Positions 22,835 through 35,328 of a DNA stretch of 64,000 nucleotides are shown piece by piece. The position numbers were made by a program, and so were the translations under genes. The DNA comes from Leucaena leucocephala. Its lineage: Eukaryota > Streptophyta > Magnoliopsida > Fabales > Fabaceae. The first letter of the stretch is position 1. Each line of letters starts with the position of its first letter. A model generated the notes under the pieces. That model had not been told where the DNA came from. It did not search any database and worked only from the letters and a program-made list of their open reading frames with translations. The stretch is taken from the NCBI GenBank assembly GCA_037074615.1, contig JAYWLJ010000063.1, positions 892,503-956,502 of the forward strand. The letters run 5' to 3'.

Positions 22835-25800
22835 TCATGCCCCCGCATTCCTACGGCCAACACAAGCAACAAAACCAGCCTTGATGGGAGCAACTGATCT
22901 CCCACATCCACACTGCAGTAAATCAACAAGTATAGGATTTGATTATCCAGGACAAGTAATTTTCGCAGTGAAATAAGAAGGGGAGAGAAGGAGGGCAAGT
23001 GCAAGAAGATTTACCTTCTCACATCGAAGAAAGAACAGACGGTTCTCCTTTGTAAGTATTGTTTCTGGACTTTTGCATCCAATGCAAATGACATATTCTT
23101 CTGCGAGAGAAATATCAATCAGCTTTAACTCAAAATGATCAGAGATGCTCATCAACCCAATAAACAAGATACAGAAGGAAACAAGGGGGTGCCTCATCAT
23201 TATACTCCATAAAGACGTCAAACACGAATGCAAGCACAAACTTCAGACTTATTCAAACTTCTTGTTTTTACAAAATTGCTGCTTAGTACATACACACATC
23301 CCAAAATACTATTTAACCCATAAGAGAATTTCTATGCTCATTTCAGCATCTTTCTAATAATCAGAAGGTTGCAAATATGTATGCAGTTTACATTTATTAT
23401 ATACAGCAGATTCTCTATCAAATATCAAACATTAAAAATAAACACATACTGACATATCGATGCAAAATTCCTTCGAAGTTCTTTGGTGCAAATCTTCCCT
23501 TCACAACCAATCTCTGCTGTCCATCTAGCGAGCCACTATGACATGGTCAGGCTGTCGATGCATCCTAACAAAAAAACAAGTGAAATGGAAAAATCAGTTT
23601 TCATAGCATTGTCAAAATTTTTTACTCGATATATATGAAGGGAATTGCACATACACATAACAGGCAGAGATGTTCAGCTAGCAGAAAAAGCATACAAAAG
23701 AAAATTATCGTTATAAACTCAACAGAATCAACAATATTTCATTCAAACTTCCTGTGAAAATAATGGTGAAAGATGACGTTATGCAATTGTAATAAGAAGA
23801 GGAAATTAGTTAAGGGTGGTTAGGATTTAGGATTTATTAGCCATTAGGGATGTTAATGACAGTGGCTATATATAGATGGCCTGGCTAATTGTAATTAGGC
23901 CTGGATAACGAGTTGAGTTCCCTTTCCCTCCTACTCTTTGGTCTCTATTCTCGCTTTCTCCTCTCCCTCTTCCCTCTATTTCCCCTCCTTTCTTTCCCTT
24001 TTCTCGCCACCTGTACATATGACTTTTCCATTTGAACAACAGTAGGCCACTGAATACTCCTAAAGCTCGACACACAGAAATGGTACCAGCTTCTTAAAGT
24101 GAGAAAGAAGAAAAAGGGATAAAACGAAAATATAGGCCTAGTGACTTCAGGTCCAGTCTGGTAAAAAGAAAAGCATCATAAGGGATATGGTCGTGGGTCT
24201 ACAAAGGTTCTGTTATGGGTAAATTGATAAAAGCATCATAAGGGATATGGTGGTGGGTCTACCATTGGTTAAAAGTCAAGCTGAGAAATTTTAGTTCAGA
24301 CTCTCATCTCATATCAAAAGGATGTGCTTTCATCATATATTGCAGAGAATGACAGATAAAAGATCAACATACGTTTTGCATAAATCCATAAAATTCACAA
24401 AAACAGTTTTCTTTGTGCCCTCACGAAGAACTTGAGGGGGCCTCATAACAGTTCTCCGACGATCCCCAGCCAGGTCTGGATTATTCGCACGTAGAATGTT
24501 AAACACCCTTCCAATAAGCTGCAGAGAAAAACATCACAAAAAAGAAAATCAAAATCCAAGTCTATTATTATAAATAATAACTAAACCAGTGATAACTGGA
24601 CCAAGCTTCCTCCAACAACTGATATGAAACACTAAAGAGTAAAGAAATAAAACGTTTGCCTTCAACCTGTTACAAATAAATCATCTAAGCTAAATCAACA
24701 TTTTCATGTGATGATTATATTGGTGTCTAATAAAAACCTTTTGATAAATTCAAGATAACCGCACAAAACTTACAACCCAAAGTATATTAACTGTAGAAAA
24801 GTTATGAAATGGAAAGAAATCAAAGATATAGTTCAGAACACATCCAATCCAAGCATAACAGATTGCATAAATTCTAAAATATAAGCCCATCCAAAAGCAC
24901 TGAACAGTAACACAGACTTGCAAAAGTCACTAAGTTATAGAAGCTTAGAATCTTAGATTCTTTATGGACTGAGCGACTAAGCAAATTACAAAACATTTAT
25001 CCATGACAGAGACAGGAGAGGCGTATAATTGCAGAAGGAACGTAAAATAGAACATACCTCCTCATATTGATAATTACGGTCGTTACCTTCCCAAGGATAA
25101 CACAGGGCAAAGGCATCACCTCCTTCATCCTCTCCAGAGTGATCTAATCCAAGAAAATTTAGTTAGATGCTAATCACTCACTCAGTTAACTTCACTCGAC
25201 ATCAAGAGTATAACACACATACAGTCATTGAATTCAGTTTAATGCACAGCAATGAATAAGGCAACTGCTTACCATTCAAATCTTCAGCTGCATCTCCACC
25301 CTCATCGGTAAAGTTACTGGTTTCAACCTGCAATCAAAAAACAAGCATCATATGCCCCCATATAATAATATGTTCAAATGGCTTCTGCAGAGGCTGTACA
25401 AAAATCATTCAATATAAATACTGAATGACTTACTGGCTTCTTCTTCTTCTTCTTCAAACCAGTAAATGTAGTCTCAATCCCATCCGAAACTGTAAAAATG
25501 AGAATGAACCAAGCATATACACAATTATAGATATCTCAAATGATAACATCAGCAACAATAATAAAAATATCTTCTGGTTAAATTAGATACCAGACAAGTT
25601 TTCTGTCTTCTCGGCCAAGTTGTCCACTGAATCATCTGCAGGATCTATAATTGTAATTTTCTTCTTTTTCTTCTTCTTAGTAGGATCAAATGAGGCAATC
25701 TGTCATTCAAAAATTAAGGGCTCAGAAGGGAGTTCTTTTTGAACGAACTGAAACCAGTTAATTGCGGTGACAGATGAATGGGGTTGCCGGGGAGTAGAAA

Positions 25801-26750
25801 CATGAGAAATAAAACTTACAGACCATAACAAAAAAATCCTTGTATAGCTAATCAAGCGAAACACAAAGCAGAACAACGTTGTAAAATCATGAACAATTAA
25901 GGAAGGAAAGAAGAATACTTACTTCAGGAACCTCCTCCTTGTTATCATCGGGTGTTTCACCTGCCATGGTTGCTGCAACATAAGTACAACAGAAGGTGAT
26001 CAGTGAATTAGGAAGCATAGGCGGACCTATATTACACTCAGTGGTGGCATCGACCCACAATGAAATCTTGGAAATATGAATAGTTGATATAATATCCTTC
26101 TAATTTTTTGTTCCAGATACTTTGAAGAAGATGCTTTAATCTAAACTCAGGCTTCTAATTTGTTAGGCACAACTAGAGCCAAGCCATTTACCAGATCATG
26201 CATAACAAATACCTTGAGAATTTCCTAAATATACGATAATATAAAGAGATTAGTAAACAGAATGCGAATACACGACAACTCCAACATTGCACAACAAAAC
26301 AAGTCCAAAGCATATAACTCAGTAGTAATTAAAATGAGGAGGGAGGAAGTAAAATAGCCGATTACACCCCCATTGAAGTAAAAACTAGCAATAAAAGTTT
26401 GTTCAGAAAAAAGTAAACACAATCTTTATTCAAAGGCGTCAATGTTCAAACGATTACGCGACCAGATTCAAAAGCAAGTTAAAATGAAAATTTCTAAACA
26501 AAGCAAGAAACGATGCGACGGCGTCCGACGGAGGGTTGACCACCACATTAAGCGGGGAATAAATTCAAATCAAGATTCAAAGCCAGATTGAACAAATCAA
26601 TCTCACCGGATTTTGTGAGTAGAACAATGCCTAGGGTTTGAACCTTCTTCAATACTTGCGCTAGAACCACCACGCAACGGCGGACGGCGTCTAACGGCGA
26701 GCTTGAAGTGTGGAATGCTTGTTCGTCTACTAAGAAAAAGGGCACCCTGC
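22835..26750 (-). pseudogene. Translation initiation factor eIF2 subunit beta, with a frameshifting 28-nt deletion
   Basis: Nine coding exons on the minus strand: 25923-25967, 25591-25699, 25434-25489, 25273-25327, 25058-25143, 24373-24518, 23450-23564, 23015-23100 and 22835-22912. A non-coding leader exon ends at 26607. They encode eIF2-beta in order: MAGETPDDN, lysine blocks (which in this family contact eIF5 and eIF2B), YEELIGRVFNILRANNPDLAG, the FVNFMDLCKTMHRQPDHV core and the CIGCKSPETI...CEKCGCG zinc ribbon. All splice sites are canonical. The exons sum to 776 nt, not a multiple of three. In exon 23450-23564 the conserved residues between HV and SGSLDGQQ (about ten) are gone, a 28-nt loss at 23537/23538. 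Translation stops at TAG 23525-23527 after 178 residues, without the zinc ribbon. eIF2-beta is an essential GTPase-complex subunit, so this is either a recent pseudogene with an intact paralogue or a sequence error. Confidence 0.85.
24171..24261. repeat. Short direct repeat in an eIF2-beta intron
   Basis: A ~32-bp phrase beginning AAAGCATCATAAGGGATATG occurs at about 24171-24202 and again at 24230-24261 with one substitution. Confidence 0.7.
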
Positions 26751-28450
26751 TTATTTTACAGTTTATTTTAGGGAGAACAAGACGAAATTTATTTTATTAA
26801 TTAATAGTTTGTACTCTTCTTTGTGATATATATTTTTTTTTATATCAGAATTACAGATCGTTTATTGGTAGATTGCATTCAGATTTTTTTTTATGATAAT
26901 TGTGTTTCTTTATAATCTCAATAATTTTTATCAAATTTAATATAAAAATTGCTAGTCTCAAACACCATCGTCATTAGCTAGTTGCATTTAGGTGAGAGAA
27001 TCTGATTTAGTTTATTAGTATGGGCTAATTTATAATAAATTTAAATTTAAATTTTCTTTAAAATAGATACTCATATCTAATGCCTGGAACAGAATTACTC
27101 CAAATAAAAAAAAATACCTATGCATGCCTGATAAAAAAGAAAATATTTGGGTGGTAGCCAAAAGGCCATTTATAGTTTTTGGCCAGTTATTAATATTATA
27201 CAGAGGATTGGGAAGTGGGAAGATTGAATACCCAGGTTAGATTGCAGGGGCAAATTTGTCTGCACATTAGTCTCCCAAAAAAACAAAGTAGAGACTGACT
27301 ATTATATGAAAGTATGAATATGTGATGTAGCTCCCTACGATTTATGCAAAACAACAATAAGAGTAACAATAAGGTTTCTTCTGACAAACTAAAATCAGCA
27401 CAGACCGCACAGCTTTTTTCGTACACCCTTATTTTAGGTTCTCTCCAAGAAAACATCATCCATCGTCCAGAACTAGAAAGCTCTCTGCTTTTGGTCTCTC
27501 TTCTTCAAACCCTAATCCACTGTAAGATTTGGGATCTTTCACAGTACGAAAAACATTCATTCCAACGCGTTTAATCTTCTACTCAGCGTAATTCTCATGG
27601 CATAGATCTTTGGAACAGAAATAATTCTGATATTTCTTTTCTTCCCTCTTCTATTTCTTTCTTTTTCTTTTTCAGGTCCTGATATTGCATATCAGAGCAT
27701 CTACTGTCGGAGAAGGTACCGATTCTTGCCTAACTAAAAGGAGAACTTGCTCTTTTCTCATTTTTTTAATGGGAACTTTACTGGGCATTCGTGATCCCAT
27801 TTGATGTTGTTCTATTTCTATCTATTCTTTGGTTAGCTTTCCGGTGGCCTGTTCTGTCTACTATGAAACGGCTGTATAAACAAAGAACTTTATTCCATCT
27901 TATGACATTTGAGAAGTATAGGATAGTAGAATTTTTCTTTTTGTATATTTTTCCACGTTAATTTTAGGAAGACGTTGAAACACCAGTTCCCCCCTACACC
28001 CGAGTTTACCAGAATACACATCCGAGGGATCAATAACATAGGCTTAAACTATAGTTATTCGCCCACGGCCAATGCTCTGTATACCTTGGAATCTTGACAT
28101 CTTTAGTGCATACTTCAAATTTATATGATCCATAATAAGGTTTTCTTAAAAGTTAAATTGAGGACTTGCAGCAGCGGAATCTTTCAGAGTGAATGGAACT
28201 CTGCCTATGTAGTTGACTTGTTTCTTGAATTGAGTTTTGTCTGGAAAGACATGCTAGTCTTTTGGGGAGGATAGTTATTTTGATTTATAGACTGTTCATT
28301 TGAGTTATAATTTCATGAGGCAATTTTGGTGTGCCAAAATCTTGTCAAAACTTTTCCTTGGTCTGAAATACAATTTTTCATAGAAAGCTATGACTGTTAT
28401 TGCACATAATGTAGTATAGGCACTAATTCATTGCTTTCAAATGAGACAGA
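26751..28450. promoter_or_regulatory. Shared head-to-head promoter region and NF-YC leader
   Basis: The minus-strand eIF2-beta leader starts near 26750 and the plus-strand NF-YC transcript probably starts near 27480, so the ~700 bp between them serve both. The NF-YC leader seems to be spliced: pyrimidine-rich CT sequence around 27480-27545, an acceptor at about 27675 (TTTTTCAG) followed by a short exon with a GGTACC donor, and an acceptor just before the start codon. These leader exons are inferred. Confidence 0.45.
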
Positions 28451-29239
28451 ATGGATCACCAAGGAGGGTATAGCTCAAACCCGTCTATGGGGGTTGTTGG
28501 TAGCGAAGCTCAGTTGCCTTATGGTTCTAATCCTTACCAGCCGAGCCAAATATCGGGGGCACCCGGTTCTGTTGTTACATCGGTTGGGACCATTCAAACC
28601 ACTGGTCAGCCTGCCGGAGCTCAGCTAGGACAACATCAACTCGCTTATCAGCATATTCATCAGCAACAGCAGCAGCAACTTCAGCAACAACTCCAGACCT
28701 TTTGGGCAAATCAATACCAAGAAATTGAGAGGGTAAATGATTTCAGGAACCACAGCCTTCCTTTGGCAAGGATCAAGAAGATTATGAAAGCCGATGAGGA
28801 TGTTAGGATGATATCAGCTGAGGCACCTGTTATATTTGCAAGGGCGTGCGAAATGTTCATATTAGAGTTGACATTGCGTTCTTGGAACCACACCGAGGAA
28901 AACAAAAGGAGAACACTCCAAAAGAATGATATCGCAGCAGCAATCACAAGGACTGACATCTTTGATTTTTTGGTTGATATCGTGCCCAGGGAGGACTTGA
29001 AAGATGAAGTGCTTGCATCAATCCCTAGAGGAACCATGCCGGTTGCAGGGCCTGCTGATGCTCTTCCTTATGGCTATATGCCACCACAGCATGCTCCTCA
29101 AGTTGGGGGCGCTGCTGGGTTCATCATGGGTAGGCCTGTAATGGACCCGAGCATGTATCCTCGACAATCGCACCCCTACATGTCACAACAAATGTGGCCA
29201 CAACCACAAGAGGGGCAACAATCATCTCCAGATCATTAG
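28451..29239 (+). CDS. Nuclear transcription factor Y subunit C (NF-YC)
   Basis: One coding exon of 262 residues. A Gln/Pro/Gly-rich N-terminus with a polyglutamine block (about 71-82) leads to the histone-fold domain (about 84-180): FWANQYQEIERVNDFRNHSLPLARIKKIMKADEDVRMISAEAPVIFARACEMFI, followed by LTLRSW, KRRTLQKNDIAAAI and TDIFDFLVDIVPRED. These match the conserved NF-YC core that pairs with NF-YB; the dimer then recruits NF-YA to bind CCAAT boxes. The Gln/Pro-rich tail is typical. The layout resembles the Arabidopsis NF-YC1/3/4/9 clade, which acts with CONSTANS in flowering and in ABA and light responses; the exact orthologue is not resolved. A single coding exon with an intron in the leader is usual for this clade. 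The gene is intact. Confidence 0.95.
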   Translation: MDHQGGYSSNPSMGVVGSEAQLPYGSNPYQPSQISGAPGSVVTSVGTIQTTGQPAGAQLGQHQLAYQHIHQQQQQQLQQQLQTFWANQYQEIERVNDFRNHSLPLARIKKIMKADEDVRMISAEAPVIFARACEMFILELTLRSWNHTEENKRRTLQKNDIAAAITRTDIFDFLVDIVPREDLKDEVLASIPRGTMPVAGPADALPYGYMPPQHAPQVGGAAGFIMGRPVMDPSMYPRQSHPYMSQQMWPQPQEGQQSSPDH

Positions 29240-30714
29240 CTGCCACTTATCATCATTATAATGTGTTATGGAAATTAAGGTGACTTTGATCTCTCTACTT
29301 CTCTTTTTATAAATGCATTTCCATGGTCTGCGGGTTAACTTAATGGTGAATATTTTACTACATAACAGTGGTATTTGATTCTGCAGTATTAGTTATCAGC
29401 ACTAGATTAATGATTCCTCTTGCTTTTAGTAACGATTTCTCATGATATATTATGATTTTTGTTATAGTAACGGTAAGTTTGATATTGGATAGTAAGAAAC
29501 ATGATTATATTTTATGTTTGTGTAGAATAACGACTGAATATATCCCCGATCGCCTTTCTTGCTTTCTTTTGTGTAGATATGGAGATCTTGAGAATTCAAT
29601 ACGGGCTTTCTTTTTTTATCACTTTGTTTTGAGCGTTTTTCTTTAATCATTTATTCAAGAGACTATGACCCTACATTCTTTTTGCTCTTTAATTTAATAA
29701 ATCCCATTGCTTATATTATTAAAAAATCATTATTCCTTCTGTGCCAGGTTAGTTATGTCTACTCTTCTGACGTTGAGAATGTTAGATTGAAAGATTGCTG
29801 AGAGATCCTTGGCGATCAGTAAGTGTAGCTGATTCCGCACACGCACACGCACACGCAAACGCAAACGCAAATCCCGTTTATGTAGATAATCTACTAGTGA
29901 AAACTTATCTTACCTAGATTTAAAGCAGGCTGGAGTTTTTTCTTAGTTTATTTTTTGTTGTGCTCAGATTGTTACAGTAGTATTTTACCGGTGTACAGTA
30001 TAACTTTTTAGTGTGAAATTTAGTTTCGTTGTTGGACATTTTTTCATTCGCAGGATTTCCATGGTTAGATTGTAGCGATTGTCTTCAGTTATGTGATTCC
30101 AACGTTGTCATGTAAAAGAATAATTTACGAGTGAGTTTATTCCATTGACGTTTTTCTTTCTTTTTCATTAAGAATGACATGAGATCACTCTTTATCATTC
30201 CATAATCAAAGTATTCAAACAAACACCAAAATACAGATATCATGTCACTGATCGGATCACATTTGTATAAACCCATTAATCATATGTTCTTCGCCTCCAA
30301 AACTTTGACGTGTTTCCGTCATGACTTTAATACCCACCGTTTTGAAGCCATGAAATGCGATGGCTTTGTCTTATTCATAATTCTAAATGCACAAACGAAG
30401 CCTTGTTGATGACTTGAGGCCACAAATTGGTTTCTCTATTTGGGACGTGCTTCTGTGGCACAACACGGAGTTACTCGTCGTAATTGATGAAAGCGACGCG
30501 GATGAAGATGGTATTCCTGGAATTAGTGGATGAGATTCTATTGATGTTGACTCTAGTGCTCTTGCTTCCTATCTGTTTAGGGTTATAGCGACTTCAGATA
30601 GCAAAATATAACCAACCTTTTTAATGACATAACTGCCCTACAATCAAGATCAGGCAACCCAGAGCATGGGTCTGCAACTACAAATATGATCACTCAAGCT
30701 TTTCAACGAGAAAG
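29240..30714. other. Intergenic region
   Basis: NF-YC 3' flank and 5' flank of the NPH3 gene. It contains a hexamer array (ACGCAC/AAACGC type) at 29837-29871. I see no coding similarity. Confidence 0.6.
29837..29871. repeat. ACACGC/AAACGC hexanucleotide array
   Basis: About six hexamer units, changing from CACACG to CAAACG part-way. Confidence 0.85.
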
Positions 30715-32876
30715 ATGAAGCATGCTAAGGCCATCATGGTGGGAAGAAGAAGCTTTGACAGAGAAAATCTCTCGGGTGGAATATTATCTGGCGGGAAGCG
30801 TAACCAATGTGTCATTTTACCGGCCAATGTCTCTATGGTTGCTGATTCTTTCGAACGAAGAAACCATAACTGGTAATCGTCTGCATCCTGCCTTAAGCTT
30901 CTTCATATGTTCTTCTATTGGTATCCTCTTTCTGTGACAGTACCCTAAAAAGTATCTGTTTGATGAACGTACTCTTGAGGCAGGTTTGCTCGGGCGAATT
31001 CAACTCCTGATTTGATCATACAAGTTGGAAATTCCAGCTTTCACTTGCACAAGGTGGGCTAAACTAATTCACCGCTTGAATTCTCTGGAAAATTAGAGCA
31101 TCTTTCCTTCAATAAAGAGATCAGATGCAATAATTCAGTTCGATCACATAAAAAAATACCTAAATCAAATCCTTGGATCTGTCTGCAACACAGATAGATT
31201 AATTTAACTTCGGTGATTTAGACAGATGGGAGCTTTTCAACCCCTCCCCACTAACGGCTCTTGCGTTTGTTGTTTTGCAGCTTCCCATGGTCTCAAGAAG
31301 TGAATATTTGAATAGGCTCGTCTTTCACAGGAGTAGCAATAAAGAGAGTGCAGGTGACATCCTCAAAATCCAAATAGAAAATCTTCCAGGTGGTGTAAAA
31401 ACCTTTGAACTGGTGGTGAAGTTCTGTTATGGATGGAAAATTGAAATAACAGCCAGCAATGTCGCCTCACTCTATTGTGCCTCCCATTTCTTGGAAATGA
31501 GTGATGAGCTCGAAAAAGGGAATCTCATTTCCAAGACAGAGGCTTTTCTGAGCTTTTTGATGTTATCTTCATGGAAAGACACCTTCCGTATTCTTAAATG
31601 CAGCGAACCCATTTCCTCCTGGGCCAAGGAGTTAGACATAGTGAAACGCTGCACAGAAGCGATAGCTTGGAAGGCCTGCATGAACCCAAAAGCATTCAGT
31701 TTTGATTATGAATTTGCAGATTTCTTGAACGTTCAAGCAAGAAAAACCAGTACCTCAGAAGATGAAAACAGAGCGGATACTTGGTGGTTCGAAGATGTAT
31801 CACTTCTTCGAATAGATCACTTCATTGAGGTGATTCAGTCTATTAAGAGACGAGGAATGAGATCAGATCTAGTTGGATCATGCATAGCACATTGGACCAC
31901 CAAATGGCTTTCACAAGTCACGTTAGGGTTAGAGAAGGTGACTCCCAAACAAATAACCCACCAGTTACACCGAGTTACAGCTGAATGCTTGATCAGAATT
32001 CTTCCTACTGAAGAAAACTCCGTCCCTTGCAATTTCTTGCTTCACCTTCTCAAGGCAGGGGTGATGCTGAAAATAAACCCAGAGTTGTTGAACATGCTCG
32101 AGAGAAGAATAGCTTTCATGCTGGAGCAATGTCGTGTAGAAGATATCTTGGTTAAGAATCGAGGAGACAATGATTCAATGGACGATGTAGCTGTTGTCCT
32201 TCGGGTATTACAATTTTATGTTTCATACATGTTTACTGATAATGCAGCCAGATTTCACGTTGTGGGGAGGTTGGTGGATGGATATCTAACACAAGTTGCA
32301 AGGGACGAGAATCTCACAGTGGAAAGCTTCCAATCACTCGTTGAAGTTCTGCCACAAAAGGCTCGTTACTGTGACGACAGCCTCTATAGAGCCATTGACA
32401 CGTATCTTAAGGTATATGATAATCTTTAATTTGTTAAATTCACTATTTTTTTTTTTTTTTTGGCGAGTTGTAGCTTACAAAGTTGGAAGCTGAGGGTTAA
32501 CCGAAATTTGCAGGCACATCCAGATTTGGCGGAAGAAGAAAGAACGAGGGTGTGCAGAGTGCTGGAGTATCATAGATTATCACAAGAAGCACGCGAGCAT
32601 GCGATGAAGAATGAGAGGCTGCCCTTGAAATTGACGACGAGATTTGTGCTTTTAGAGCAAGTAAGCATGACGAGGTCAATGACGACGAAGAAGAATTACC
32701 GAAGAACGAGCAGTCAGACGATCATCAGAGTGAGCAGAGATTTTGAGAAGGGATGGTTGAATGCCCAGGAGATTCAGACGATGAGGGAAGACATGGAAAT
32801 GGTGAAGTCACAGCTCAAGGATCTGCTCACCTGCAAAATCAAGCTTCAAAAGCAACTCAAGAGATTGGTTGCTTGA
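30715..32876 (+). CDS. BTB/POZ-NPH3 domain protein (DOT3-like)
   Basis: Four exons (30715-30872, 30984-31053, 31281-32411, 32514-32876) total 1722 nt, giving 573 residues. The N-terminus (VSMVADSFERRNHNWFAR) resembles that of Arabidopsis DOT3. The BTB/POZ domain follows (TPDLIIQVGNSSFHLHKLPMVSRSEYL, about 56-150) with the GGVKTFELVVKFCYG segment. The NPH3 domain begins at WWFEDVSLLRIDHFIEVI and includes FLLHLLKAGVMLKINPE, LERRIAFMLEQCRVEDIL and the closing LYRAIDTYLKAHPDLAEEE. A C-terminal coiled coil (IQTMREDMEMVKSQLKDLL) ends the protein. Family members act as substrate adaptors for CUL3 ubiquitin ligases at the plasma membrane; DOT3 affects vein patterning and shoot growth. The start chosen is the first ATG of a frame open only to 30628. 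Family is secure; DOT3 orthology is likely, not proven. Confidence 0.9.
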
Positions 32877-34156
32877 AACTTGACGCCCAATTTCTTTTCG
32901 TCTTCGTTGTAGAGGCAGATGGCCTGCGTTTCTTGAAACGGGCTATTAAATTGCTTAATAAAATGACTGATTCACCCATGTTATGTGTTCCTGGTGATCG
33001 TTAAATCCTAACTTTTTTGCGTCTTATGTATCAGGAGGGGGAAAAGGAAAAACAGGAAAACCGAAATGGTAAGATTCCAATAATTTTCAGCTGGCAGTTG
33101 GCATTTTTTAATTAAATATTTTTTCCTAAGACTGACAAGAACCTATTGGCTCTGACGCATATAAGTTGACGGCCGTATAATGTTTTCAACCCCGCAATTG
33201 ACAGCTGGCTTACCTGTAGCCTGTAGGGCATCAATTGTCGGGTAATCAATTTTTTTTTGAATTCTTATTCAGGCCAATTCCTCAAACAAATTATAAATTA
33301 GACTAATTCGGATGAGATAATGATAAGAATTATTAAGGTTAGCGCTCCTAACCTCTACAATGTTATATTCCTAAAAAATTGAACCTATGAATTTTGGTTA
33401 AGTTAGAATAGCCTAAACTAACTGATCTAACTTGTCAGGATTGGTAATCAATATTAGATTGAGAGCAAATGAGCAATGGATCGCCACACACAAAAATAAT
33501 TAATCGTTATACATTGCAGACATTCTATATATTTTTTTATGTAAAAATAATAATGAGAGCAAATAAACATGAAAAAGAAACGGGGATCACCTATATATTT
33601 TTGGAGATACGTAAGTACATGCGGCGTCTGAATCATTTAAATAATATTTTGACGGATGAGTTTTTCCAAACTTTTTTCTAAAAGTGAATTTAATTAAAAA
33701 ATAAAATAAAAAACTTCTACCCGCCTATCTATCTTGTGGCTATAAATGGAAAGGAAAATACTGACGTGGAAGCACGCTATGAATTATTGTACATTTATGT
33801 AACCATGCAGTTACTAACTACTCTATTCTTATTGACGGAAGAGCACGGCAGTGGCATTCAAATAATAAACCACTTTTTTTGGTTGGTTATGAAAATACCA
33901 TAACTGCCTCAAAATGAAAAGAAATTAAACGTGAATGGGTTTAAGGAAAACATGCATACCTGGATACACCAAACCAAGAAGGTTGCATATATATATATAT
34001 ATATACTGACACACACATATATAAATAAAGCAGAGGGATTGGTGTCGTTGGCTCTGTTTTCAATAGGTGAAGAACATGTTGAATGGGGAGAGTGCAGAGG
34101 AAGTAGCAGATAGGATCAACACATAATTAACGAAATTCAGAGATCCGTGGTCATTT
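32877..34156. other. Intergenic region
   Basis: 3' flank of the NPH3 gene, then AT-rich DNA with a short (AT)n tract near 33985-34006. No gene is supported. Confidence 0.6.
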
Positions 34157-34600
34157 AGGATCAAACTTAACTAGGATCATTTGCGTTGGGATAGCCTCGA
34201 GATCTCAGCTTCGAAGGAGTTCGAAGAATTCATTTCGGGACAAATGGATGAGGCTAGTCGCAAAGCTTTAGAGGCGTGGATTCCTGTGAAGGTATCGATC
34301 CATGATGTTGATACTGGCGAAACTTACAATGAGAAAATGGCGAAGAATGAGTCGTTTTGGTTTGATCCTATGCCGTGTCTGGGTGAAGCGCGGCAGACAG
34401 ATGAGAGAGCCTGCGTGTTACGATTTGAAAAGGGCCAGGGAAGCCTTTGCTTATTCGATTGAACCTTTCAGGCACATCGTCAGGAGAAGAGATCTGAAAC
34501 ACGGTCAAGAAATCGGACTTCGAGTGTCGTTACAACAGCCACGTGGCGGAGGGCTTGGAGTTTTCAGTTCTCCACTCCCCATTCTTGAATATCCATTGCT
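34157..34600 (+). pseudogene. Broken unrecognised gene, possibly B3-like
   Basis: A coding-like stretch runs through two or three frames. Frame one (34181-34420) reads EFEEFISGQMDEASRKALEA, then a segment with VKVSIHDVDTGETY and KNESFWFDPMPCLGEARQ. The reading then shifts to ACYDLKRAREAFAYSIEPF, followed by IVRRRDLKHGQEIGLRV, and a third frame gives GLEFSVLH. The pieces follow one another with no splice signals between, which points to one gene broken by frameshifts. The ending (RRxLKxGxEIGL...FSVL) recalls the tail of plant B3-like DNA-binding domains, but this is only a pattern match by eye. No start codon with good context is seen. Confidence 0.4.
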
Positions 34601-34840
34601 TCAGATTCTGAAACATGATTCATTATATTGGTTATTATATAATGGAATACTCTCTTTTTCTGGTCTTCTTCTTAAATGTTTGTTTTGCTGTCTTCCCTCT
34701 CGGGAATGCATTTCTACAATCACCAGATAGCCGATTCCATACATACACACACCAGGTGTAAGAGATATGTAAGATTTATTACGGCTAATGAAAATTGGAC
34801 TCAGTCCAGATTGATTTTGGGTGTCGCTGAACAGAGAGAT

Positions 34841-34861
34841 ATATATATATATATATATATA
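34841..34861. repeat. (AT)n microsatellite
   Basis: About ten AT units. Confidence 0.85.
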
Positions 34862-35328
34862 CTCATGTATCCTCATTATTAGATTTAGTGCATGATAGAT
34901 AAAATTAATATTTAAATTCGTTACAAGAGATACTTATACTTAGTGTTTAATAAGAATTGTTTCTAATATAATAATATTTTTGTTTAAAAAAAAGTTATCT
35001 ACAATAACAGCGATTTTGTACCATTTAACACCACAGGGCCATTTACATTATAGGCTTTTTTATTTTTTTTTTCGAAAATATACTTTTTAATTAATCATTT
35101 ACATCAGTCTCTCACATCCAAGAATTTCTTAATTTGATAAATTAATGATATTGACACCATTTTATCGGTACAGCATTTATTTTGCTTTTATACAAACAAT
35201 AGAATTATGTGAGTTCTCAATTCTCATACATTATTTATTTTTTTGGCCAAATTCTCGTACATTATGCAAGAATTAAGAAATAAGTCTTTCTTTTGTCACC
35301 GGCTTTTATAAACATAAGGCCATCAAAT

